Notes under the pieces: model-generated | Database searches by the model: none | What the model was told of the DNA's origin: nothing | The model's input: the letters and a program-made list of their open reading frames with translations, nothing else | In this document: in pieces, positions 49,726-58,819 of the stretch | Numbering within the stretch: the stretch's first letter is position 1 | Layout of the letters: the number at the start of each line of letters is the position of its first letter | Source: an uncultured Muribaculaceae bacterium | GTDB lineage: Bacteria; Bacteroidota; Bacteroidia; Bacteroidales; Muribaculaceae | Assembly: GCA_910577585.1 (NCBI GenBank) | Contig: CAJTNN010000006.1 | Location: 36,627 to 100,626, forward strand | DNA: 64,000 nucleotides | Direction of reading: 5' to 3' | Position numbers and translations under genes: made by a program

Positions 49726-51429
49726 CTACATGAATGCTGTCATGATTACAGCCATGAGTATCAGCAGTGTGTTGCCGATGGCGTAAGTGATGGTGTAGCC
49801 CATGGCAGGGATTGTAGAGTGCAGGTTATCCTGTATGGCTCCCAGCGATGCGGTGGTGACACGCGAACCTGCCACGCAGCCCAGATTGACCGCCGGCGGG
49901 AAATGAAACCACTTGTCGCCGATCCAGATGCCCAGTATAAGCGGCAGCGTAGTAGCGATAATGCCCGCTACGAAGAGCATCCATCCCACCTGCTGAATAC
50001 CGCTGATAAAGGTCGGACCCGAACTGATGCCTATGACGGCGATAAACATATTCAAGCCCAGATTATTCATTATCCAGAGTGACGACGACGGGATGCGTCC
50101 GAAAGTAGGGCGCTTCGAGCGTAGCCATCCGAACACCAGACCGGCCACCAGTGCTCCGCCACTTGTGGAGAGGCTGATAGGAATGCCTCCTAAATGAATG
50201 GTCACAGCGCCGATGAGTGCGCCGATGAATATGCCCAGACCCACGAAGACCATATCGGTGGCCGTAGTGGGGCGGTCGATATAACCGATGCTCTTGGCTG
50301 CAAGTTCCACCTCGCGGGTATCACCCTGCAGGGTCAGCATGAAGCCATTGTGCAGTTCGGTGTCGGCCAACACAGGGATTTCAGCCCCCATGCTGTTGGT
50401 GATTTTACCGATAATCACACCCTGCATCTGCGGCATCTGGCGCAGCTTATCGACAGTCATGCCATCTATGCCCTTTTTGGCCACCATCACCGGAAGTTTC
50501 TCTACGGCAAACGACAGGAGCTGCGGGTCGGCCACCTCCTGACCAATCCACGACTCATCAGCCACAATCACCTCGCGCCGGCCGCTGAGCACAATCTCAT
50601 CGCCCCGGCTCACCTTCATGTCAGGTTGCGGCGCATCGATAATCTTGCCGCCGATGCGCAGGCGCTCCACAAAGAGGCGTCGGCCCAGAGTCTTCAGCTC
50701 CTGCTCGATTTCAGCCACACTTCGCGGCGTGGCGAAGAAGCCTGCCTCGGCGCGGTATGCCCGATACACCACCGGGCGCAGTGCCGACACATAAGCCGGA
50801 TTGTCGGTCAGCGACGACTCATTCATCGTAGCTGCCAGGGCCGCCGTCTGCTCCCTCACCTTCTTAATGCCCCCAAGCATTGCCGGACCCAGCGAGCCCA
50901 GAATCCAAGCCGAACCTATAGTGCCGAAGATGTAGGTCACCGCATAGCACACCGGTATGATATTCTGCCATGAAGTCTTATCGGCATCGGCCGCATTCAT
51001 CGAAGAGATGGCATCCTGACCGACACCGATCACCGCCGAGATAGTCTGAGCCCCCGCGAAGAGCCCCAGCGTCTCCCCCGGATTATAGCCGAAAAGCAGC
51101 GCTGTGCCCCAGGTGCAGAAAAGGCATATGAAACACATCAGCACCGCAAATCCCACCTGCTTCAGTCCGCTGCCGCGCATGGCCCTGAAGAACTCAGGCC
51201 CGACGCTATAGCCGATTGCAAACAGAAACAGAAGGAACGACACAGATTTCAGAGGCCCCGACACAGGGATGTCGAGTTGCCCCACAAGCACCCCCACGAG
51301 CAGCACCGAAGTGACAGTGCCCAGCGAGAACGACTTATACTTTAGCTTGCCGATCCAGAAGCCTATTCCCAATGTCAGGAAGATGGCGATGGCCGGATTG
51401 GCCCGAAGAGTATCAACTAACCAGTTCAT
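49726..51429 (-). CDS. aspT: Aspartate:alanine antiporter
   Basis: This 567-residue AAEx-family membrane protein exchanges external aspartate for internal alanine. It has two blocks of helices around a large cytoplasmic domain with two TrkA_C-like repeats (RRLFVERLRIGGKIIDAP, then VEKLPVMVAKKGIDGMTVDKLRQM). The repeated motifs FAIGYSVGPEFFRAM near 72 and FIAVIGISSGPTFISGIQQVG near 450 match the AspT signature. Linkage to aspD, 74 bases away and on the same strand, confirms the pathway. A LysR regulator gene lies 154 bases upstream. Confidence 0.94.
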   Translation of the reverse strand: MNWLVDTLRANPAIAIFLTLGIGFWIGKLKYKSFSLGTVTSVLLVGVLVGQLDIPVSGPLKSVSFLLFLFAIGYSVGPEFFRAMRGSGLKQVGFAVLMCFICLFCTWGTALLFGYNPGETLGLFAGAQTISAVIGVGQDAISSMNAADADKTSWQNIIPVCYAVTYIFGTIGSAWILGSLGPAMLGGIKKVREQTAALAATMNESSLTDNPAYVSALRPVVYRAYRAEAGFFATPRSVAEIEQELKTLGRRLFVERLRIGGKIIDAPQPDMKVSRGDEIVLSGRREVIVADESWIGQEVADPQLLSFAVEKLPVMVAKKGIDGMTVDKLRQMPQMQGVIIGKITNSMGAEIPVLADTELHNGFMLTLQGDTREVELAAKSIGYIDRPTTATDMVFVGLGIFIGALIGAVTIHLGGIPISLSTSGGALVAGLVFGWLRSKRPTFGRIPSSSLWIMNNLGLNMFIAVIGISSGPTFISGIQQVGWMLFVAGIIATTLPLILGIWIGDKWFHFPPAVNLGCVAGSRVTTASLGAIQDNLHSTIPAMGYTITYAIGNTLLILMAVIMTAFM

Positions 51430-51583
51430 AGCAGATATAAATTTTGATTAAGGAATCATCGGGAGGAGGTGCCGATACGAAGATATAACATCTCGGGGCG
51501 AGGCAAGGTTTGATTTAAACCGGATAGACGCGTAAAAATGCGTGGATACTAAGTGAGTGTGAAGCGGGCAAGCGAGGCGGCAG

Positions 51584-52489
51584 TCAGGTAAACCAATTAT
51601 GCACTCGTGCCCTCACCGCGTCTGAATCTCTCAGCACTTCGATAAATTTCAGGGCCGAGCGTTTGCGGTAGGCATCGCGCAGCATATGCACGCACCCCTG
51701 CATCTCATTGTCGGGATGGTCTACGGGTATGGCGCGGACGCCTGACTGGTTGTAGACCGTTGCCTCGGCCAACACCGTGATCATATCACTCTGCTTGATG
51801 AGCTCGAGCAGGATATTGACCTCATTAAGCTCGATGCGTATGTCGAGCGACTCAGCCAGCGGAGCGATGGCGCGGTCGAAGGCATTGCGCGCCTGCAACC
51901 CCTTCGAGGGGAGAGCCAGATTCCAGTTGGCCAATTCAGCAAGAGTAATGCCGCTGCGCCCGGCCAGGCGATGCCCCTCGCGCACTATCACAGCCAGATG
52001 ATTGTCAAAGAGCATGTGCGACTCTATCTCCTTACATTGCGAATTCGGGCGGAATGCCAGCATGAAATCAATCTGGCGCGACAGCAGCATATCCATCAGC
52101 TCGGCCATAGGTTTGTAGAAAATATTGAGTTTCACGCCTGGATAGCGGCGTGTGAACTCTATGATGGTCTCCGTCAGTATGGGACTGAACGAATAGGTGA
52201 CCCCGATGTTGAGTTCGCCGGTGAGCAGCTCATTGAGGTCGCGGATGCGTGCGGCGCAGCACTCCGCATCGTGGATGGTGCGCAGAGCGAAGGGGAGCAC
52301 TTTCTCTGCAGCCTCCGTCAGGGCTATGCAATGCGGATGGCGCTCGAAGAGCTGGATATTGAGTTCATCCTCAAGTTGGCGCACCTGCTGTGAGAGAGTA
52401 CTCTGGGCGATATTCAGTGCTTTGGCAGCCTCCGAGAAGCTCTTGAGCTCGGCGGCTTTGGCGAAGTAGCGTAGTTGGCGTAGTTCCAT
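51584..52489 (-). CDS. LysR-family transcriptional regulator
   Basis: This 301-residue regulator has a winged HTH at residues 1-60 (MELRQLRYFAKAAELKSFSEAAKALNIAQSTLSQQVRQLEDEL) and a substrate-binding co-inducer domain. It is closest in pattern to OxyR/CynR-type members with GELNIGVTYSFSPILTETI near 90. Its gene lies directly upstream of aspT-aspD on the same strand, so it may control them, but LysR targets are usually divergent; this order makes the link weaker. Confidence 0.92.
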   Translation of the reverse strand: MELRQLRYFAKAAELKSFSEAAKALNIAQSTLSQQVRQLEDELNIQLFERHPHCIALTEAAEKVLPFALRTIHDAECCAARIRDLNELLTGELNIGVTYSFSPILTETIIEFTRRYPGVKLNIFYKPMAELMDMLLSRQIDFMLAFRPNSQCKEIESHMLFDNHLAVIVREGHRLAGRSGITLAELANWNLALPSKGLQARNAFDRAIAPLAESLDIRIELNEVNILLELIKQSDMITVLAEATVYNQSGVRAIPVDHPDNEMQGCVHMLRDAYRKRSALKFIEVLRDSDAVRARVHNWFT

Positions 52490-52520
52490 TTATAATATTC
52501 GGGGGATAGGATAGTGGATG

Positions 52521-52551
52521 CAAAGATAACCTAAAATTTGATGTCGGGCAA
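52521..52551 (-). promoter_or_regulatory. Bacteroidetes promoter for the LysR gene
   Basis: On the minus strand TTGC (52551-52548), a 19-base spacer and TATCTTTG (52528-52521) match the consensus. The -7 box is 32 bases before the ATG. Confidence 0.65.
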
Positions 52552-52561
52552 TAAAAAGGCG

Positions 52562-53062
52562 TCAGCGGGTGGCTTGGAAAGATATGCGTTTAAGCATAAA
52601 TACAGGTATGTTTGCCCCGATCACCATCCCCAGCACGATGCCGATGCAGGTCAGACCGTTGTAGGACAGGAGATAGAGATTGTGCATCACCTCCGGTTCG
52701 GCCGAAGCCCCCATGCACCCCACCAGTCCCACGATAGCCCGGTAGGCATACATGCCCGGAATCATCGGCAACAGCGCCGGGAAGAGGCATGCTTCGGCCG
52801 GCACCTTTATTATTGGCGAGAAGAGCACCGCCACGAACCCTGCCAGCAGCGCCGCCACCGACGAATCCAGAATGATATTGTCAGGCAGCGCCTCAGGCTG
52901 CATCAGCAGAAAGCGCAGCGAATGCGCCAGCGCCGCGGCCAGCGCGCACACGAAATATGCCCTGCGCGGCGTATGGCTGATGCTCGAGAAGCCGATAGCC
53001 GCCATCGCCGCAAAAAGCGCATCCTGCAGGAATCCACCCCAATCTATAGCAGAGATTACCAT
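52562..53062 (-). CDS. Threonine/serine exporter, small subunit (ThrE_2)
   Basis: This 166-residue membrane protein (MVISAIDWGGFLQDALFAAMAAIGFSS) has four to five helices and matches the ThrE_2 half (PF12821-type) with LFPALLPMIPGMYAYRAIVG near 105. It works with the larger ThrE-type subunit, whose stop codon overlaps this start by seven bases. The longer reading from 53311 lies inside the upstream gene in another frame and is rejected. Confidence 0.88.
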   Translation of the reverse strand: MVISAIDWGGFLQDALFAAMAAIGFSSISHTPRRAYFVCALAAALAHSLRFLLMQPEALPDNIILDSSVAALLAGFVAVLFSPIIKVPAEACLFPALLPMIPGMYAYRAIVGLVGCMGASAEPEVMHNLYLLSYNGLTCIGIVLGMVIGANIPVFMLKRISFQATR

Positions 53063-53823
53063 GTCATGTCGATTTTCATCATAAATATAGCCAATATCAG
53101 CCCGGCCCCCAGCGATGCGGTCAGTACGACCGCATCCATAAAGCGGCTGAAAGCGCAAAGATAATGCCGGTCGATAAGATCGCTTGTGGCATTCAGGTAA
53201 GGCACACCCGGAATCAGGTAGAGCACACTCGTGGCCACGCATATGGCGGGAGTGTCGCTCCATCCGAAAATCATCGCCCCCGAACAAATTGCCGCCGACA
53301 CGAACGCACACACGAAGAATGTGATTCTGACATCCACCTTATGCCGCAGCAGGCGCTGCTTGAGGAAATAGCCCGCCATTGTGGCCAGCAACACTATGGT
53401 CATAGCCATCGCGTCGCCCTTGAAAAGGCCGCAGAAGCATGCATTCGCCAGCGACGCCAGCAGCAGGATACGCGCCCCGTCGGCATAATGCCGCGAAATG
53501 ATATGGTCGAAACGCTCATGAGCCTCCTCAAGCGGCAGGCGAGCATCGCTCACCGCCCAGCTCAGTGCGCTCAACCGCGTGTTGAGGTCGAAGTTTATGC
53601 CACAGGGGGCCGTGCGGTTGCTGAAGATCTCGCGGTTCTCATTCTCGGGTGAATAGAGAGCCACAGTCACGTGCACCGGCATCACGGTGATATCGATATG
53701 ATATCCATATGCCGCCGCTATGCGCCTCACATTCTTCTCGATGCGCGTGCAAGTTGCTCCGCAGCCCCAGAGCCACGCCGTGTAGTCGGCCAGGAAGCGC
53801 CCGAGGTCAGTCGTCGTCATCAT
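53056..53823 (-). CDS. Threonine/serine exporter, large subunit (ThrE domain)
   Basis: This 255-residue protein is the DUF1212/ThrE (PF06738) half. A cytoplasmic N-terminal domain (DYTAWLWGCGATCTRIEKNVRRIAAAYG, then ITVMPVHVTVAL) is followed by five helices, with LYLIPGVPYLNATSDLIDRHY near 205. Split ThrE/ThrE_2 gene pairs are common and together export threonine and serine, or related small metabolites in some organisms. It overlaps the small upstream gene by 17 bases and the next gene by seven. Confidence 0.9.
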   Translation of the reverse strand: MMTTTDLGRFLADYTAWLWGCGATCTRIEKNVRRIAAAYGYHIDITVMPVHVTVALYSPENENREIFSNRTAPCGINFDLNTRLSALSWAVSDARLPLEEAHERFDHIISRHYADGARILLLASLANACFCGLFKGDAMAMTIVLLATMAGYFLKQRLLRHKVDVRITFFVCAFVSAAICSGAMIFGWSDTPAICVATSVLYLIPGVPYLNATSDLIDRHYLCAFSRFMDAVVLTASLGAGLILAIFMMKIDMTW

Positions 53824-54034
53824 TCAGGACCTCCTCATCCTCCCGATCCATCTCACACCGGTCGCCCGGAATGAAGAGCAGATCACGTTCGCGGCCGATG
53901 CTGAAAATGTGGTGCGCATTCAAGTGTCGCGAATCATAGTGGTGATGACGCATAATATATTTCACAAAAGCTGAGGTGCAGATGATGAGCACACAGCCCA
54001 CAACCGCATACCATATAATCATAGGGTCAAGCAT
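53807..54034 (-). CDS. Small single-helix membrane protein, first gene of the exporter operon
   Basis: This 75-residue protein has one N-terminal helix (MLDPMIIWYAVVGCVLIICTSAF) and a polar tail rich in His, then Asp/Glu (HHHYDSRHLNAHH, then EDEEVLNDDDD). It is unrecognised. A TAATTTTG box lies 30 bases upstream and the frame overlaps the ThrE gene start, which supports it as a real first gene. His and acidic clusters could bind metal. Confidence 0.6.
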   Translation of the reverse strand: MLDPMIIWYAVVGCVLIICTSAFVKYIMRHHHYDSRHLNAHHIFSIGRERDLLFIPGDRCEMDREDEEVLNDDDD

Positions 54035-54064
54035 AATTCAAATACAGTTTTAAAAATTCATTTG

Positions 54065-54072
54065 CAAAATTA
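54065..54072 (-). promoter_or_regulatory. -7 element TAATTTTG for the exporter operon
   Basis: On the minus strand these bases read TAATTTTG. It lies 30 bases before the ATG at 54034. No clear -33 box was found. Confidence 0.5.
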
Positions 54073-54323
54073 ACGCCTCGGGCGCAGAGGCGGTTTGCAT
54101 CGAGCAAGGATATTTCCGATGCCCCGCAACGGTTCTGCCGATAGGGCTACCCTCGGCTTGCCGGGGGATGGCGGGGCGCCTCAGTCTTGTCTGTCGTATT
54201 CCCGTTGCCCTCGTCGCAACTTCAATGAATTCAGTAAAAGAACCGTGTTATCCGCAAAAAAACGCGGTGCATCGGTAGAAAAAATCCTTACATTTAGGTA
54301 TTTCGCGAGGCGCAGATAATGCC

Positions 54324-54331
54324 TAACTTTG
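54324..54331 (+). promoter_or_regulatory. -7 element TAACTTTG for flavodoxin
   Basis: TAACTTTG lies 26 bases before the ATG at 54358, with TTTCG 19-20 bases upstream as a weak -33 box. The rest of 54073-54323 shows no gene. Confidence 0.6.
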
Positions 54332-54357
54332 CAAGCGGAAACAAAAAACGTTACAAA

Positions 54358-54864
54358 ATGAAACCGACAGCAATATTCTATGGCTCGACTTCCGGCAACT
54401 GTGAGTCGATAGCCCGAAAGATAGGGGAGGCCCTCGGCGTGGGCGCCTCCGACATATACAGCGCCTCCGAACTCGATGCAGCCAAGCTCGGCCAGTACGA
54501 TAACCTGCTTCTGGGCTCCTCGACATGGGGCTGCGGCGATCTGCAGGATGAATGGTATGATGCTGTGGAGGTGCTCAAAGGTGCCGACCTCAGCGGCAAG
54601 CAGGTGGCAGTCTTCGGCTGCGGCGACTCATGCGGCTTCGGCAGCACCTTCTGCAATGCCATGGCCACGATATATGATGCCGCCAAAGGTGCCGGTGCCA
54701 CTATGATTGGCGACGGCGTGGATGCGGCCGGCTATTCGTTTGACGATTCAGAGGCGGTGCGCGACGGCAAATTCGTAGGCCTCGCCCTTGATGAAGACAA
54801 CGAATCAGACCTCACCGACTCGCGCATCGCCGCATGGGTAGGCGAGATCGCTCCCAAACTTTGA
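54358..54864 (+). CDS. Flavodoxin (long-chain type)
   Basis: This 168-residue FMN protein carries electrons in place of ferredoxin. The phosphate-binding loop is YGSTSGNCESIARKI near residue 7, with SSTWGCGDLQDEW near 54 and FGCGDSCGFGSTFCNAM near 86. The length and the loop splitting the fifth strand fit long-chain flavodoxin (FldA). ATG 54358 (MKPTAIFYGST) is preferred over 54319, which precedes the promoter -7 box. Confidence 0.92.
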   Translation: MKPTAIFYGSTSGNCESIARKIGEALGVGASDIYSASELDAAKLGQYDNLLLGSSTWGCGDLQDEWYDAVEVLKGADLSGKQVAVFGCGDSCGFGSTFCNAMATIYDAAKGAGATMIGDGVDAAGYSFDDSEAVRDGKFVGLALDEDNESDLTDSRIAAWVGEIAPKL

Positions 54865-55005
54865 ATAGATATAGGTTCAAAAAAACATACTTCTGGCCTG
54901 GGGCTCTGCGATTGCCTCATGATGTGAACCACCGCTCCCCTCGCCGGCGCCATACTTTTAATATACTTAAGATTTTTTACGTAAGCCACATAGTAGTATC
55001 AGGGA

Positions 55006-55029
55006 AGGGCCGGCAGTGATGCCGGCCCT
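55006..55029. terminator. Hairpin between flavodoxin and DXS-type genes
   Basis: AGGGCCGGCA and TGCCGGCCCT form a perfect 10-bp stem with loop GTGA. No T-run follows. The remaining 54865-55238 has no supported gene; a 60-codon frame at 55016 lacks coding character. Confidence 0.5.
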
Positions 55030-55238
55030 CTCGCTTGCTATGCATGCTTCTTTATCTTTAATAGTTTCGGGGATTACTTACCAGAATGTAGGTGAAATTT
55101 ACCTAAAAGTCGGTAGTGGTGCATATATTGCGGATCTTGGACGTTATAGATTAGGATACTTCCTTAGGAAGACTCGTGATAGAATTACTCGACAATAAGA
55201 CAATAATAGGTATAATTACTGAAAAGGTATAATTACTG

Positions 55239-56969
55239 ATGGATATAAATGCGATACACTCGCCGGCCGATATCAAGGGGCTGGCGATAGATGAACTGAA
55301 GCAGGTGTGTGCCGATATGCGTAAGGCACTGATTGCGAAACTTGCCGCGCGTGGCGGCCATGTGGGGCCTAATCTCGGATTTCTGGAGGCTACGGTGGCA
55401 CTGCATCTGGTGTTTGACGCCCCGCAGGACAAGATAGTGTTTGATGTGTCGCACCAGAGCTATGTGCACAAGATGCTCACCGGGCGTATGCAGGCATTTA
55501 CAGATCCGGCCCACTATGCAGATGTAAGCGGCTACACCAATCCCGATGAGAGCGACTACGACTTATTCTCCGTAGGACACACCTCCACATCGGTGTCGCT
55601 GGCAAGCGGTCTGGCCAAGGCGCGCGACCTCAAGGGTGAGCATCACGATGTAGTGGCTGTGATCGGCGACGGTTCGTTGAGCGGTGGCGAAGCCTTCGAG
55701 GGGCTCGACATGGCCTCGACCTTCGGCAGCAACTTCATAGTTGTGGTCAACGACAACCAGATGAGCATCGCTCCCAATCATGGCGCCCTCTACGACAATC
55801 TCACGCTGCTGCGTGAAAGTGACGGCAAAGCCGAACCCAACTACTTCAAATCATTAGGCTACGACTATCTGTATGTGGCCGATGGCAACGACCTCGAATC
55901 GCTCATAGCCGCCTTCCGCAAGGTCAAGGGCTCGTCGGGCCCGGTAGTGGTGCATCTCAACACAGAGAAGGGTATGGGTCTGCCGGTGGCCGAGATTCAC
56001 AAAGAGGCCTTCCACTACCACGGACCCTTTGACGCCGCCACAGGCGAATCTCCCGCCGACGACTCAGCAGACTATATCGACCTCTTTGCCGACTACATGC
56101 TCCGCGCCATGAAGCGCGACAGCAATGTTGCCCTTATCACAGCCGGAGTTCCCGGCGCAATCGGATTCGGTCCGGCTCGCCGCGATGAGGCCGGGCGCCA
56201 GTTTATCGATGTGGGTATTGCCGAAGAGCAGGCAGTGGCCATGGCCTCAGGCATGGCAAAAGGTGGCTGCATACCGGTGGTGGGTGAGCCCGCCACATTC
56301 ATACAGCGTGCCTACGACCAGTTGTCGCAGGATGTGGCCATCAACCGTCAGCCCGTGACCTTCGTCACTCTCTACGCCGGTGTACGCGGCATGACCGACT
56401 GCACCCACCTCGGCTTCTTTGATGTGCCGATGATCAGCAACATCCCCGGCATACTATTCCTTGCCCCCACATGTGCAGAAGAGTATGAGGCGATGCTCGA
56501 ATGGAGCATGGGGCAGCGGGAGATGCCTGTGGTGGTGCGCACACCCTGCGGACCGGTGGTGAACCGCGAAGGTGACTTCGACGTCGACTACTCACGCTGC
56601 GGCTATGAGGTGGTGAGCGAAGGGGAGCGTGTGGCCATTATCGGTGCCGGAGCATTTCTCGAGCTTGCCCGGCAGAGTGCAGCCAAGATGATTGAGAAGG
56701 GGCTCAACCCGATGGTGATCAATCCACGCTTCATGTCGCGACTCGACACCGCCACACTCGACAAACTGCGTGACTTCGACACCGTGATTACACTTGAAGA
56801 CAACTCTGTAGATGGCGGACTCGGCCAGAAGATTGCCGCCTATCTCGGCGACTCGCCGGTGAAGGTGCATGTGCTCGGTCTGCCCAAGGAGTTTGCCGAC
56901 CGCTATCGCCCGGCTGAGTTGCTTGCCTCGTGCGGACTGACTGCTGAGGCTATATGCTCGCTTGTGTGA
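55239..56969 (+). CDS. dxs: 1-Deoxy-D-xylulose-5-phosphate synthase family protein
   Basis: This 576-residue thiamine-diphosphate enzyme joins pyruvate and glyceraldehyde-3-phosphate for isoprenoid, thiamine and pyridoxal synthesis. The N-terminal RGGHVGPNLGFLEATVALHLVFD lies near residue 38, the ThDP motif GDGSLSGGEAFEGLD near 144, the second-domain IDVGIAEEQAVAMASGMA near 325, and the C-terminal domain VAIIGAGAFLELAR near 466. It is about 50 residues shorter than E. coli Dxs, like the short paralogue found in many Bacteroidetes and Firmicutes, so it may be a second DXS copy. Confidence 0.85.
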   Translation: MDINAIHSPADIKGLAIDELKQVCADMRKALIAKLAARGGHVGPNLGFLEATVALHLVFDAPQDKIVFDVSHQSYVHKMLTGRMQAFTDPAHYADVSGYTNPDESDYDLFSVGHTSTSVSLASGLAKARDLKGEHHDVVAVIGDGSLSGGEAFEGLDMASTFGSNFIVVVNDNQMSIAPNHGALYDNLTLLRESDGKAEPNYFKSLGYDYLYVADGNDLESLIAAFRKVKGSSGPVVVHLNTEKGMGLPVAEIHKEAFHYHGPFDAATGESPADDSADYIDLFADYMLRAMKRDSNVALITAGVPGAIGFGPARRDEAGRQFIDVGIAEEQAVAMASGMAKGGCIPVVGEPATFIQRAYDQLSQDVAINRQPVTFVTLYAGVRGMTDCTHLGFFDVPMISNIPGILFLAPTCAEEYEAMLEWSMGQREMPVVVRTPCGPVVNREGDFDVDYSRCGYEVVSEGERVAIIGAGAFLELARQSAAKMIEKGLNPMVINPRFMSRLDTATLDKLRDFDTVITLEDNSVDGGLGQKIAAYLGDSPVKVHVLGLPKEFADRYRPAELLASCGLTAEAICSLV

Positions 56970-56987
56970 GGTGCTTAAATGATGCAA

Positions 56988-57029
56988 TAAAAAAAGTTGG
57001 CTCATCTCAGATGGGTCAACTTTTTTTAT
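56988..57029. terminator. Bidirectional intrinsic terminator
   Basis: AAAAAAAGTTGGCTCATCT and AGATGGGTCAACTTTTTTT pair around a short loop. A-run and T-run flanks make it functional on both strands, between dxs (+) and the anti-sigma-like gene (-). Confidence 0.9.
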
Positions 57030-57129
57030 TGCTGCTGGAGAGATACCCGAGGGTTTCAACCCTCGGCACAATAATTGGCGGATTCTTTGCCGCATGATTG
57101 GGGCACTGGTGCCCCGGCTTTCTGGGTGC

Positions 57130-57579
57130 TTACATCTCGGTTTCTGACTTTGGAGAGAGGGAGAGGGTAAAGTTGTAGGTCTGCCAGGCCGAGAGGGTGG
57201 CTATGGCGGCTACGGCGCACCATAGCACTACGGTGAATGGGGTGGAGTCGGCGATGATTGCCGGCGATAATTGCGCGGCAGCCGGTATTAAGGCGAGCAA
57301 CCATCCGGCAGCCCGAGCCAGCCACGGAGCTAAGAGGGGGAGTAGGGCTGTCAGCAGCGCGCCCGAGATGATGCCCGCTGCGAAGGCGGCTGTGATAGCC
57401 CGGCGGTTGCGACGGCGCATCTTCAGATTGTGGGCGCGAAGCAGCTCCACCGACTCCATATTGCGCAGCAGGCGCGTCATGAAAGATGCATTCCCTGAGG
57501 GCAACCCGGGATTGAAATCCGAGAATAGCCGGCGCAGCTTATCATCATGAGGGTCATCGTGGAGGATCTTATTATTCAT
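57130..57579 (-). CDS. Membrane protein downstream of ECF sigma factor (anti-sigma-like)
   Basis: This 149-residue protein has a cytoplasmic N-terminal part (MNNKILHDDPHDDKLRRLFSDFNPGLPSGNASFMTRLLRNMESVELL), then two to three helices (about residues 64-85, 91-110 and 112-135). The place after an ECF sigma gene suggests an anti-sigma factor or sigma-linked membrane protein, but no zinc-finger or FecR domain is visible. The gap to the sigma gene is 86 bases. Confidence 0.7.
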   Translation of the reverse strand: MNNKILHDDPHDDKLRRLFSDFNPGLPSGNASFMTRLLRNMESVELLRAHNLKMRRRNRRAITAAFAAGIISGALLTALLPLLAPWLARAAGWLLALIPAAAQLSPAIIADSTPFTVVLWCAVAAIATLSAWQTYNFTLSLSPKSETEM

Positions 57580-57665
57580 GGTTTGAGTATTCGATAGTTT
57601 TTTAACGACTTGAAAATGTGGCGTGTATCAAGGTGTATCAAGAGTCTGATGTCAGACATCCGCTA

Positions 57666-58145
57666 TCAATCCGTGGCGAGCAGTCCGCGCAGGTGGCGCC
57701 GTCCGCGCGACAAGTATTGTTTCACTGCATCCTGGCTCGCATCAAGGATAGCCGCTATCTCCTTAACTGTATATCCCTGCATGTAATGCAGCAGCAGCGC
57801 CGAGCGTTCATTGCATTGCAGCGACTCCAGTGCAGCGTAGAGCTCTTGATAGCGGAAAGCCTCATCAGCACCAGAGGGTGCCGATATGTCGCGCACCTCA
57901 TAGTAATCGCAGAAGATGCGTTGCGAGCGCCGGTGATTGAGGAAAGTATTGTAGGCGATTCTGAAAATCCACGCATTGAACTTCGCCGCATTATTGAAAT
58001 CAGCACACGAGAGATAGGCCTTGATATAAGATTCCTGAGCCACATCGTCGGCCAGCTGGGCATCGCCACAACATAGGGCCACCAGAAAACGCCTGAGCGA
58101 AGTCTGGGTGGCCTCTACGTGATTGATGAATTCCTCTTTAGTCAT
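57666..58145 (-). CDS. ECF-type RNA polymerase sigma factor
   Basis: This 159-residue sigma-70 family member has region 2 (LADDVAQESYIKAYLSCADFNNAAKFNAWIFRIAYNTFLNHRR) at residues 31-73 and region 4 (LQCNERSALLLHYMQGYTVKEIAAILDASQDAVKQYLSRGRRHLR) at 110-154. It lacks region 3, as ECF sigmas do. It stands between DUF6249 and membrane-protein genes on the same strand, a common Bacteroidetes arrangement. Confidence 0.93.
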   Translation of the reverse strand: MTKEEFINHVEATQTSLRRFLVALCCGDAQLADDVAQESYIKAYLSCADFNNAAKFNAWIFRIAYNTFLNHRRSQRIFCDYYEVRDISAPSGADEAFRYQELYAALESLQCNERSALLLHYMQGYTVKEIAAILDASQDAVKQYLSRGRRHLRGLLATD

Positions 58146-58191
58146 TGGGCGTAGGTGTGGATAAGGTGGGAAGGGAAGCTCTCAGCCGGTC

Positions 58192-58671
58192 TCAATCTAC
58201 CTCTTTGACGGTGACCTCTACAGTCTCCGCCTCCATCTGGCTGATCTGGTTGCGGAAGGTGCGGTAGACAATCAGATAGCTTATGCCCACGGCCAGGAGT
58301 ATGCCACCGATGATGGATGTCAGGCACACCGGGTCGGAGCTGAACTCCAGGCCCGAACAGTAGTTGATGAGGGCGATAGCGAGCAGCACCACACCTATAC
58401 CGCTGCATATGCATCCGCGCATCAGGCGCTGGCTGAGGCGTTCGCGCGGGGTGCGCTTCTTGCGTTTGTCGGAGCTGTTGAGAGCCTCGATAAGTTTATC
58501 GGTGTCGAGGTCGCAATTGGACTCTATGGCCTTCATCAGCACCTGTGTGCGCTTGTTGTCCTGATTGATTTTCTGCCATGCGGCAATCAGTATTACGGCC
58601 ACCGGGAGCACGACGCATACAAAAAGCGGCACGAGGATACCTGAGAGTTCTGAAATCTGGTCTGCATTCAT
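58192..58671 (-). CDS. DUF6249 membrane protein
   Basis: This 159-residue protein has an N-terminal helix (LVPLFVCVVLPVAVILIAAW), a charged cytoplasmic linker (NQDNKRTQVLMKAIESNCDLDTDKLIEAL), two further helices and a short acidic tail. The linker and layout match DUF6249 proteins encoded near ECF sigma factors in Bacteroidetes. It is the first gene of the three-gene sigma operon. The function is unknown; a role in signal reception or sigma control is a guess from position. Confidence 0.82.
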   Translation of the reverse strand: MNADQISELSGILVPLFVCVVLPVAVILIAAWQKINQDNKRTQVLMKAIESNCDLDTDKLIEALNSSDKRKKRTPRERLSQRLMRGCICSGIGVVLLAIALINYCSGLEFSSDPVCLTSIIGGILLAVGISYLIVYRTFRNQISQMEAETVEVTVKEVD

Positions 58672-58819
58672 AATTGTAATCTTTTTTTTGAATCCGCCGG
58701 CAAGCTGAATCTGGCCGGCAGGATGATGTTAATTTCGGGGTTTATATATCTCGTTGTTGAGACGTCTCATCAGAAAGACACATCATGAATCAGAAAGGTG
58801 ACAGCCAGAATTAAATTTT

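Noticed and set aside
50194..50973. A 259-codon plus-strand frame opposite aspT
   Set aside because: It is His- and Arg-rich and antisense to the conserved antiporter, as expected for a shadow frame.
53065..53311. N-terminal extension of the small ThrE_2 subunit
   Set aside because: The extension overlaps the larger subunit gene in another frame and is not membrane-like; the ATG at 53062 fits the family.
55016..55198. A 60-codon frame between flavodoxin and dxs
   Set aside because: It starts inside a terminator-like hairpin and has no coding composition or family match.
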